Source of the DNA: JBCCGI01 sp039029355
GTDB lineage: Bacteria > Planctomycetota > UBA1135 > GCA-002686595
Reading direction: 5' to 3'
Assembly: GCA_039029355.1 (NCBI GenBank)
Contig: JBCCGI010000046.1
Span: 1-63,925, forward strand
Length of the DNA: 63,925 bases
The notes under the pieces are model-generated. The model worked only from the letters and a program-made list of their open reading frames with translations. It ran no database searches and was not told the DNA's origin. Below, piece by piece: positions 8,601 through 14,591 of the stretch. Made by a program: the position numbers and the translations under genes. The number at the start of each line of letters is the position of its first letter. The first letter of the stretch is position 1.

Positions 8601-9444
8601 TGGCGAGATCCGGGTGCCCGTTGGACGTGTGGCGGTGCTTGCCGATGTACTCGGCGTAGGCGTGGCGCTCCGGCACGTGGGGAGCGTAGTCGTCGGTGAC
8701 GAGGATGCGTCGGATCAGGCAGCGGTACACCGTGCCGCCGCCCGGACCCAGGAAGTAGTAGTCGTTCTCGCCCGGCACCTGCGGGTGCCCGCCGGTCGCG
8801 TTCGTCCCGAGCCGGAAGCGGATCTGGTTCACGTCCGACGGCGTCCACGGATCGTCGTAGGCCGTGCCGGTGCCGTCGAGCGGCCCGCTCATCGGGTGCA
8901 GGTACGCGGGCCGCGTCGCGTCGTCGTGCACGTCCTGGAGGTCCATCGCCAGCACCTGCCAGCCGAGGTTCGGCCGCAGCTGGAAGTCGCGCCGGCCCCA
9001 GTCGGAGGCCGAGTACTTCTTCCAGTTGAGCATCACCGAGATGCGCTCGGGGAACTCGCCCGCGAGCACGGCGGGCTGCACGGACGAGTCGACCGAGGGA
9101 GCCTCGGCGAAGGCGCTGAGGTGCAGCTCGACCACGAGGTAGCGGCTGCCGCTCGGGATCGCGAGGCCGTTGTCCGACCAGATGATGGGGTTGAAGTCGC
9201 TCGGGCCCTGGGGGCTTGGGATCGCGGTGTACTCGCAGCGGAGGAAGTCCTCGCCGTCCACCTTGGAGGCCGCCAGGCCGACGGTCGACGACACGTGGTT
9301 CCAGCCGAGGTCGTCGGTCCCCAAGGCGGCGAAGACCCAGCAGCCGGCGGAGGGGCCTCCGCCGTCGGGCGGGGCGGCGCGGACCGCGGCCGCCGAGCTG
9401 AGGAAGAGGGCGAGCGGGAAGGCGAGGCGACGGAAGTCTCTCAT
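5665..9444 (-). CDS. Giant secreted protein with GH99/WbsX-like segment and C-terminal SBBP-type propeller
   Basis: The 1,259-aa product starts at the ATG at 9444 with a clear signal peptide (MRDFRRLAFPLALFLSSAAA) and a GGAG ribosome site 5 nt upstream; the open frame upstream is non-coding. Residues about 20-260 look like a beta-rich, ligand-binding-type region. Around 330 (PRIGYYDD, AGIEGLFHEWGE) and around 615 (AWLMSFNGFKEGHVIEP, then a YLTEQL helix) there are motifs like the repeated signatures of GH99-type and WbsX-like glycosidase domains, whose consensus is NEWHEGT..IEP; here NEW is altered to NGF. A short coiled segment follows at about 690-760. From about 945 there are beta-propeller repeats of SBBP type (GGSENDYVYDVLVNGLDIYVAGEF). 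Secreted carbohydrate-active function is a moderate guess. Confidence 0.7.
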   Translation of the reverse strand: MRDFRRLAFPLALFLSSAAAVRAAPPDGGGPSAGCWVFAALGTDDLGWNHVSSTVGLAASKVDGEDFLRCEYTAIPSPQGPSDFNPIIWSDNGLAIPSGSRYLVVELHLSAFAEAPSVDSSVQPAVLAGEFPERISVMLNWKKYSASDWGRRDFQLRPNLGWQVLAMDLQDVHDDATRPAYLHPMSGPLDGTGTAYDDPWTPSDVNQIRFRLGTNATGGHPQVPGENDYYFLGPGGGTVYRCLIRRILVTDDYAPHVPERHAYAEYIGKHRHTSNGHPDLANRNTHWVRMDEFVDSSDVDASGDERRKLLTWLGENHLAPELKNAAPSLTPRIGYYDDSLRPTSEYHVLLARLAGIEGLFHEWGELGSVIDASLDSMIAAQGSQPMATTTLEPVDVPPTGPDPAAMAALVSGKLGGIAPLFDGREIFNLAQGWYWVHGLDAADIELLQQSYPTDPQVALLRPTGDTPTSPAAADGISEQVDAFAQWSKSNVTFEFDPLAPVFDTYYPATAFSTVRDQLELHVRLNNEENQWRILNGELAVAEDVSGALVPGANPGFDFYGAVFTGFNDTKSHDWNPFDDKRYIAWEDPGGTRLLHSTFDELRDRDRRVAWLMSFNGFKEGHVIEPTRERGFQDVEYLTEQLARWKTSPLADNDPPNASDVRRLRRLLRAPERLYELRGSIEDLTSAVERAGSTLPAELIAATADADAIRDDLLALGAAAKDVAGIESRLDALESSLRLFRAARIVNTRFSFRWEHDNGGGCPPNSFGLDLTATPGGGVPLTTPLALPACEQGLWMQSTVLGKVAEFGVDWSYDLPGYPGVKAGALLSGSQYDATVAFEYLDHVTKDTANQKFDFLRVNAHFDATATDARPLAEERKHVLEDHLATDPTWAEAEIDFRNAAVANPADQYTLQFEANGKLYDGLRYVELDGIGSTFHNLNFPDAAATPPSHAWSIDLGGSENDYVYDVLVNGLDIYVAGEFRDELPFGGCSVVDAGSGDAFVARLDLFGNVVWLARGGGGYLDRAVQLDYDSTAGTVVAHVQTFERPSFDSAINSACGSSGASIVLDDEIEGVPTSLLKEHCFVRVHYAPATGQVLEVNRDLHVNPGTAVDLDPTREYGLSPGEGAQGLGVKRYQALSPDAAYRTGSFREHIALLSAGFTVHRADAIGRSDVMLAKFPDDAANGDGATAEWLLSGGGAWNDWGTAVEVVYDQVSGDAVGLVVTGVFHGQANFGGADLTAPDFDADLGSNAQGFVAAFLLAP

Positions 9445-9563
9445 GGAAGCTCCATAGGGCGAGGGGCAGCTCGCCCGGCGACAAGGGAGGGCGCGCCCGG
9501 CACGCACCGGACGACAGCACGACCCTAAGCAGGCTCCCCCGATCCCGACACCCGTGTGGGCGA
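9445..9563 (-). other. Leader region upstream of the GH99-like gene
   Basis: A 119-nt gap between the glycosyltransferase stop and the start of the next minus-strand gene. It provides a GGAG ribosome site near 9450. No hairpin with a T-run and no clear promoter hexamers are visible. Confidence 0.3.
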
Positions 9564-10676
9564 TTACGCGTACAGCGACTGGATGCGCTCGACGTTCGCC
9601 GCGATCGAGTGGTCGGCCTTGACGCACGAGCGACCCGCCCGCGCGAGCGCGCGGGCCTCGTCGGGCTCGCGCAGGAGCTCGAGGATGCCGCCCGCCAGCG
9701 CCTTGGCGCCGGGGCGCGTGACGTTGGCGAAGGCCCATGGGCCCGCGGGGGCGGAGCCCTCGTCGCCCGACCGCAGGCTGGTGGCGATCGGCACGCCGGC
9801 GGCGAGGCTCTCGAGCAGCGTCAGCGGCACCGTGCGGCTGGCGTGGGGGATGCAAAGGACGTCGGTCGCGGCGTAGAACGCGGGGCTGTCGCCGTAGCGC
9901 CCGACGGCGTCGACGCCCTCGGGCGTCGGCACGCCGGTCAGGTCGATGCCGGCGACCAGGAGCCGCGCCGCGGGCAGCTCGGTGCGCACGCGCGAGAAGC
10001 AGTCGAGCAGGGTGTCGAACTCCTCGGAGTTCGGGGCCTGGACGACCGCGCCGACCAGCGGCGAGTCGACCGGGATGTCCCAGTGGTCGCGCGCGGCCTC
10101 GCCGGCGCCCTCGACCGCGAAGCGCTCCAGGTTGACGCCGTCGGGCACGACGACGGTCTTGCCCGGCGGCACCCAGCGCTCGCGGAGGAGCGCGTCCTGG
10201 ACCTCCCCCGACGTGGCGACCACCGCGCGCACCATCTCGCCGCAGAGCCGTCCGGCCCAGGCCAGCCGGCGCGAGTCCGAGAGCAGCCGCGTGTCGCGGA
10301 AGGTCGCGACCGAGGTGGGGACGTTGCCGAGCAGGCCGCCCAGCGCGCCCACGAGGTACGCCCGCCGCGCGTTGAGGCTGTGGACGACGTCGATGCGCCG
10401 GCGGCGGATCTCGCCGGCCAGCGCCAGCGGGAAGGACAGGTCGAGCCCGGCGCGCCGGCGCAGCGGGAAGATGTCGATGCCGGCCTGCTCCAGCTCCTGC
10501 GCCAGGGGCCCCCAGCCGTTGTAGCAGCACACCGACGGCGCGAAGCGGGCGCGGTCCAGGCGCAGCGCGAGATCGGTGGCCGCGCGGCCGCCGCGGGTGT
10601 CGAGGAGGCGAGGCGTCACCAGGAGCACCCGGCGCACCTCGCCCGGCGCGTGTGGCGAGTTTTCGGCTTCCGTCAC
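9564..10676 (-). CDS. GT4-type glycosyltransferase
   Basis: Predicted to transfer a sugar from a nucleotide-sugar donor in the cytoplasm, for glycan or lipid assembly. The 370-aa product, from the GTG at 10676, has the two-domain GT-B layout. The N-terminal Rossmann domain starts RRVLLVTPRLLDTRGG and includes IDVVHSLNARRAYLVG. The C-terminal donor domain has VVVPDGVNLERF, LLVAGIDL, YAATDVLCIPH and the typical VPLTLLESLAAGVPI segment, with the donor-binding Glu in TLLES. A second GTG twelve codons downstream (VRRVLLV) is an alternative start. It is divergent from rlmI with only 54 nt between them. The acceptor cannot be told from sequence. Confidence 0.88.
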   Translation of the reverse strand: MTEAENSPHAPGEVRRVLLVTPRLLDTRGGRAATDLALRLDRARFAPSVCCYNGWGPLAQELEQAGIDIFPLRRRAGLDLSFPLALAGEIRRRRIDVVHSLNARRAYLVGALGGLLGNVPTSVATFRDTRLLSDSRRLAWAGRLCGEMVRAVVATSGEVQDALLRERWVPPGKTVVVPDGVNLERFAVEGAGEAARDHWDIPVDSPLVGAVVQAPNSEEFDTLLDCFSRVRTELPAARLLVAGIDLTGVPTPEGVDAVGRYGDSPAFYAATDVLCIPHASRTVPLTLLESLAAGVPIATSLRSGDEGSAPAGPWAFANVTRPGAKALAGGILELLREPDEARALARAGRSCVKADHSIAANVERIQSLYA

Positions 10677-10718
10677 GGTTCCAGTCTGGAGACAGGCGGG
10701 GGCGGGAGCAAGCGCCGC

Positions 10719-10724
10719 TACAAT
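10719..10724 (+). promoter_or_regulatory. -10-like element TACAAT just upstream of rlmI
   Basis: TACAAT matches the bacterial -10 consensus in five of six positions and ends only 6 nt before the rlmI ATG. No convincing -35 hexamer lies 16-18 nt upstream. If used, it would give a leaderless or nearly leaderless mRNA, in line with the absence of a Shine-Dalgarno sequence here. Confidence 0.4.
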
Positions 10725-10730
10725 CGCCGG

Positions 10731-11930
10731 ATGGGTCGCATCACATTGACCGGCCGCGGGAGGCGTCGCGTCCTCGGCGGCCACCCCTGGATCTACAAGG
10801 ACGACATCGCGGCAGGCGAGGGCGATCGGGGCGAGCTGTTGCCGGTCGAGGCGCCCGACGGTTCCACGCTCGGCTGGGGGCTCTTCAGCACCGCGTCGAA
10901 GATCGCCGTGCGGCTGGTGACGCGCGAGAAGGAGCAGCCCAAGCGCGAGTTCTGGCTCGGGCGAGTCCGGCGGGCGGTTGAGGCCCGGCGGGCCCTGGGG
11001 CTGGACGAAGAGCGCGGCGCCTGCCGGCTGATCGGCGGCGATGCCGACGGGCTGCCGGGTTTTGTGGTCGACCGCTACGCGGACACGCTGGTGGTGCAGA
11101 GCGGCTGCCAGGGCTCGGACCGCATGCGCGATTTCCTGCTGACGCTGTGCGACGAGGTGCGCGGCGTCGAGGCGGCGCGCGTCTACGACCGCTCGGACGC
11201 GCGCGTCCGCAAGCTGGAGGACCTCGAGCCGCGCGCCGAGTGGGTGCGCGGCGCGGCGTCGGGCCCGATCGAGGTCGAGGAGCCCACCCCCGGCGGCCCC
11301 GCCCTGCGCTTCGAGGTCGACGTCGTCGAGGGGCACAAGACCGGCCACTACCTCGACCAGCGCGACAACCGCGTGCGCGCCGCGGCCTACGCGGCTTGCA
11401 AGGACGGCGCGCGCGTGCTCGACGCGTTCTCCTACGACGGCCTCTTCGGCATCCGCGCCGCGCTCGCGGGCGCGCGCGACGTGCTGTGCCTGGACCAGTC
11501 CGGCCCGGCCGGCGAGCGCGTGCTGCGCAACGCCGAGCGCAACGGCGTGGCGGACCGTGTGCGCTTCGAGAAGGTGAACGCGATGCACGACCTGAAGCGG
11601 CGTGCGACCGAGGGCGAGCGCTACGAGCTCGTCATCGTCGACCCGCCCGCCTTCGCCCGCAACCGCCGCGAGGCCGAGGGCGCCGGGCGCGGCTACCGCG
11701 AGCTCAACCTGCGCGCGCTGGGGCTGCTGCGCGACGGCGGCTACCTGGTGACCTGCTCGTGCTCGTTCAACGTCAAGCCGGCCGACTTCGCCGGCTTCGT
11801 GGCCGACGCCTCGCGCGACGCCGGCGTGCCGGCGTGGCTGGTCGAGACCGCCGGCGCGGCCCCGGACCACCCTGCGCTCGTGACGCTGCCCGAGTCGTCG
11901 TACCTCAAGTGCCTGGTGCTGCGGACGTGA
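10731..11930 (+). CDS. rlmI: RlmI-like class I SAM-dependent rRNA (cytosine-C5) methyltransferase
   Basis: RlmI-type enzymes methylate a cytosine of 23S rRNA using S-adenosylmethionine. The 399-aa product has an N-terminal PUA-like RNA-binding domain (RITLTGRGRRRVLGGHPWIYKDD), a middle domain with LPGFVVDRYADTLVVQ, and a C-terminal Rossmann methyltransferase fold. The latter holds KTGHYLDQRDNR, the SAM loop VLDAFSYDGLFGI, the VDPPAFA motif and the CSCSF catalytic-cysteine region. Length and motif order match the RlmI/RlmK family. ATG at 10731 fits the family start, and the open frame upstream is noise. Its stop overlaps the thiS start. The exact target base is inferred from the family. Confidence 0.9.
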   Translation: MGRITLTGRGRRRVLGGHPWIYKDDIAAGEGDRGELLPVEAPDGSTLGWGLFSTASKIAVRLVTREKEQPKREFWLGRVRRAVEARRALGLDEERGACRLIGGDADGLPGFVVDRYADTLVVQSGCQGSDRMRDFLLTLCDEVRGVEAARVYDRSDARVRKLEDLEPRAEWVRGAASGPIEVEEPTPGGPALRFEVDVVEGHKTGHYLDQRDNRVRAAAYAACKDGARVLDAFSYDGLFGIRAALAGARDVLCLDQSGPAGERVLRNAERNGVADRVRFEKVNAMHDLKRRATEGERYELVIVDPPAFARNRREAEGAGRGYRELNLRALGLLRDGGYLVTCSCSFNVKPADFAGFVADASRDAGVPAWLVETAGAAPDHPALVTLPESSYLKCLVLRT

Positions 11931-12127
11931 GGGTCGCGGTCAACGGAGAGCCGCGCGAGCTGGCGGACGGCGCCACGGTGGCCGCGCTCCTGGCCGAGCT
12001 GGAGCTGGCGCCCGAGAAGGTCGCCGTGGAGCGCAATCGCGAGCTGGTGCGCCGCGCCGACCACGCGGCGACGGCCCTCGCCGACGGCGATGAGGTCGAG
12101 ATCGTGACCCTCGTCGGCGGGGGGTAG
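11927..12127 (+). CDS. thiS: Sulfur carrier protein ThiS
   Basis: ThiS is the ubiquitin-fold sulfur carrier whose C-terminal Gly-Gly becomes a thiocarboxylate and gives sulfur to the thiazole of thiamine. The 66-aa product (MRVAVNGEPRELADGATVAALL) has the beta-grasp pattern and ends in VGGG, so the required terminal GG is present. The GTG start overlaps the rlmI stop by 4 nt (GTGA). It lies 81 nt before thiG, its partner enzyme, which strongly supports the call. Confidence 0.92.
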   Translation: MRVAVNGEPRELADGATVAALLAELELAPEKVAVERNRELVRRADHAATALADGDEVEIVTLVGGG

Positions 12128-12193
12128 GCCCGGCGGGGCCCGAAGGGAACGGCCGGAATGCGGCCAATAGGTGCCTCCGGAGGGGGCCTTCGT

Positions 12194-12199
12194 TAGACT
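12194..12199 (+). promoter_or_regulatory. -10-like element TAGACT upstream of thiG
   Basis: TAGACT fits TANNNT and lies 9 nt before the thiG ATG. No good -35 is seen. It could serve thiG separately from rlmI-thiS. It is one of several such hexamers very close to starts in this window. Confidence 0.3.
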
Positions 12200-12208
12200 C
12201 CCAGCCCC

Positions 12209-13051
12209 ATGACCGACCCCCTGACCGACGCCCCGCTCGTCCTCGGCGAGCACTCGTTCCGCTCGCGCCTCTTCGTGGGCACGGGCAAGTACAAGAGCTT
12301 CGAGGAGACCCGCGAGGCGCTGCGCATCTCGGGCACCGAGTGCGTCACGGTCGCGGTGCGGCGCGTCAACCTGGATCCCGAGAAGGGCGAGTCGCTGCTC
12401 GACTACATCGACCGCGACCGCATCAAGATCCTGCCCAACACGGCCGGCTGCTTCGACGCGCCCAGCGCGGTGCGGACGGCGCGGCTCGCGCGCGAGCTGC
12501 TGGGCACCGACCTCGTGAAGCTCGAGGTGCTCGGCGACAAGAAGACGCTGCTGCCGGACCCGGTCGGCACCCTGGAGGCGACGCGCGAGCTGGTGCAGGA
12601 CGGCTTCACGGTGCTGGTTTACACCTCGGACGACCCGCGCTTGGCGGTGCGCCTGGAGGAGCTTGGCGCGACGAGCGTCATGCCCGCCGGCTCGCCGATC
12701 GGCTCGGGCCAGGGGATCCTCAACCCGAACAACCTGCGCATCCTGATGGAGCTCGTCTCCGTGCCGGTGATCGTCGACGCCGGCGTGGGAACGGCGAGCG
12801 ACGTGGCGATCGCGATGGAGCTGGGCGCCGAGGGCGTGCTGCTCAACACCGGCATCGCCGGCGCCCGCGACCCGCTCCGCATGGCGGCGGCGATGCGCGA
12901 TGCCTGCGCCGCCGGCCGCAACGCCTACCTCGCCGGGCGCATCCCGCGCCGGCTCTACGCGAACGCGTCGTCGCCGGCCGAGGGCCTGATCACGCCGGCC
13001 GCGCCGCCGGCGGACGAGGCCGCGGGGCGCCAGGTCCCCGCGCGCGGCTGA
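12209..13051 (+). CDS. thiG: Thiazole synthase ThiG
   Basis: ThiG condenses deoxyxylulose 5-phosphate, dehydroglycine and ThiS-thiocarboxylate into the thiazole phosphate of thiamine. The 280-aa TIM-barrel protein shows the family signatures SRLFVGTGKYKSFEET, LPNTAGC, the Schiff-base lysine in DLVKLEVLGD (K104), MPAGSPIGSGQGI, VPVIVDAGVGTASD and the phosphate-binding GAEGVLLNTGIAGA. The last 25 residues or so are an Ala/Pro extension beyond the usual end. It follows thiS, and no other thi gene is in the window. The next gene starts 5 nt downstream. Confidence 0.97.
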   Translation: MTDPLTDAPLVLGEHSFRSRLFVGTGKYKSFEETREALRISGTECVTVAVRRVNLDPEKGESLLDYIDRDRIKILPNTAGCFDAPSAVRTARLARELLGTDLVKLEVLGDKKTLLPDPVGTLEATRELVQDGFTVLVYTSDDPRLAVRLEELGATSVMPAGSPIGSGQGILNPNNLRILMELVSVPVIVDAGVGTASDVAIAMELGAEGVLLNTGIAGARDPLRMAAAMRDACAAGRNAYLAGRIPRRLYANASSPAEGLITPAAPPADEAAGRQVPARG

Positions 13052-13056
13052 TTCCC

Positions 13057-13869
13057 GTGCTCTTGCAGGAGGCCGAGCCCGAGACCTACGCCGCGGCGGG
13101 CGTCGCGCTCGCGGCGACCGCGGGCGCCACCGTGCCGCTGGCCGGCGCGATCCTGCGCTACGTCGTCCCCCAGCGGGTCGTGTTCTTCGCGCGCTGGGGG
13201 TTCTCGCACGCGCTGGCGGTGCTCGCCGCGGGTGTGCTCGGTTTGGCGGTCTTCTCCTCGCTCCTCCCCGGAGAAGGCGTGCTGCGCCAGCTGCACCTCA
13301 CCGTGCTGACGCTCGCGGCCGCCGTGGGCGTGGCGGTCTGGCACGCACGGCGCATGCAGCCCGAGGGGATCGCCAGCTTCGGGTTCCACGGCGGGCTTGG
13401 AGCGCGCAGCGCGCTGGCCGGGCTCTGTGCTTATGTGTGCCTGGTGCCGGCCATCGTCGGCGTCGAGCGCCTCTGGCCGACCGTGCAGCGCTGGATCGAG
13501 CTCGAGGGCGCGCCTTCGCCGCTGGTCGAGGGGCTGCTGGGGCTCGAAGGAGCGTCGCTCGCCTGGGCGGTGTTCCTGTGCGTCCTGCTCGGGCCGCTGC
13601 TCGAGGAGCTGCTCTTCCGCGGCTACCTCCAGCCGCTCTTCGTGCAGAACTTCTCCGAGAAGGGCGGCATCGCCGTGACGTCGCTGCTCTTCGCGGCGCT
13701 GCACGGCGCCGACGCCTTCCTGCCGCTCTTCGCCCTCTCGTGCCTGCTCGGCGCGATCCAGGTGCGCACCCAGCGCCTGCTCGGCGCGTGGACGGTGCAC
13801 GCGGTGCACAACGCGCTGGTGATCTTCGTCGCCTTCCGTTTCCCCGAAGTCCGCGAGCTCGTCCAGTGA
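13057..13869 (+). CDS. CPBP-family intramembrane metalloprotease
   Basis: CPBP (Abi/Rce1-type) proteases cut substrates inside membranes. The 270-aa product from the GTG at 13057 has about seven hydrophobic segments. The catalytic signature is intact: EELLFRG (E183, E184, R188), a histidine in FAALHG (H216) and HAVHN (H248/H251). The GTG start lies 5 nt after the thiG stop; earlier starts would run into thiG. The stop overlaps the next gene by 4 nt, so it is part of the thi operon by position. The substrate is unknown, and a link to thiamine is not implied. Confidence 0.85.
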   Translation: MLLQEAEPETYAAAGVALAATAGATVPLAGAILRYVVPQRVVFFARWGFSHALAVLAAGVLGLAVFSSLLPGEGVLRQLHLTVLTLAAAVGVAVWHARRMQPEGIASFGFHGGLGARSALAGLCAYVCLVPAIVGVERLWPTVQRWIELEGAPSPLVEGLLGLEGASLAWAVFLCVLLGPLLEELLFRGYLQPLFVQNFSEKGGIAVTSLLFAALHGADAFLPLFALSCLLGAIQVRTQRLLGAWTVHAVHNALVIFVAFRFPEVRELVQ

Positions 13870-14399
13870 CCTTCTTCCCGCGCAAGGGGCTCTTCGAGCC
13901 GATCGAGGCCGCGTTCGCGCCGGCCGGGACCTCCGCCTACGCCGCGACCAACGCGGTCGTCACCGGAGACGTGACCTTCGGCGAGGACGTCGGCATCTGG
14001 TTCTCGTGCGTGGTGCGCGGCGACGACGCGCCGCTCACGATCGGCCGGCGGACCAACGTGCAGGACCTGACGATGATCCACGCCGACACCGGCGTGCCGA
14101 ACACGATCGGCGAGGAGGTCACGATCGGCCACCGCTGCGTGCTGCACGGCGCGCGCGTCGGCGACCGCTGCCTGATCGGCATGGGCGCCATCCTCCTGGG
14201 CGGTTCGGTGATCGGTGACGAGTCGCTGATCGCCGCCGGCGCCGTGGTGCGCGAGGGCATGGAGATCCCGCCCCGCTCGCTGGTGGCCGGCGTGCCCGGC
14301 AAGGTGCTGCGCCAGGTCACCGACGAGCAGGTGGCGGCCTTCCGCGCCAGCGCCGAGGGCTACGTGCGGAAGATCCGGCTCTACCTAAAGGACGCTTAA
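13866..14399 (+). CDS. Gamma-carbonic-anhydrase-like left-handed beta-helix protein
   Basis: The 177-aa product is a hexapeptide-repeat protein of the gamma-CA/YrdA/PaaY family, homotrimeric metal-binding proteins, some of which hydrate CO2. The three metal-ligand histidines are present: IHAD (H72), TIGHRC (H89) and VLHG (H94). The IWFSCVVRGDD and VVREGMEIPPRSLVAGVPG signatures are also intact. GTG at 13866 overlaps the preceding stop. The frame ends inside a hairpin that may be a terminator. Whether it is an active anhydrase or an acyltransferase-like relative cannot be decided from sequence. Confidence 0.9.
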   Translation: MTFFPRKGLFEPIEAAFAPAGTSAYAATNAVVTGDVTFGEDVGIWFSCVVRGDDAPLTIGRRTNVQDLTMIHADTGVPNTIGEEVTIGHRCVLHGARVGDRCLIGMGAILLGGSVIGDESLIAAGAVVREGMEIPPRSLVAGVPGKVLRQVTDEQVAAFRASAEGYVRKIRLYLKDA

Positions 14400-14409
14400 G
14401 TGCCTTTTT
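14387..14409 (+). terminator. Possible Rho-independent terminator overlapping the end of the gamma-CA gene
   Basis: AAAGG-a-CGC, loop TTAA, GTG-CCTTT, then further T residues. The stem has eight pairs with one bulged A and one G-T wobble, and the stop codon TAA sits in the loop. It would end the rlmI-thiSG-CPBP-gammaCA transcript. Confidence 0.45.
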
Positions 14410-14591
14410 CCGCCGGGGTTACGTTGCAATGGTGGGCCCCTCCGACGCCGGCTGCGGGTCCGGAAACCGGGCTCCCTTAGACCGGCGGCGGGGATGGGGT
14501 AGCTTTCGAGTGCCGGCCCTTATTCCGGGTCCGCTCGCATTCTCTCTTCACCCCCGGTCCCTCCTCCGAGGGCCCTCAGCGTCCCGCCTCC
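14410..14591 (+). other. Intergenic region before the FG-GAP lipoprotein gene
   Basis: About 180 nt without a gene. TAGCTT near 14500 could be a -10 element, but the hexamer 17 nt upstream (TTAGAC) is a poor -35. A pyrimidine-rich run precedes the ATG, and no Shine-Dalgarno sequence is visible. Confidence 0.3.
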
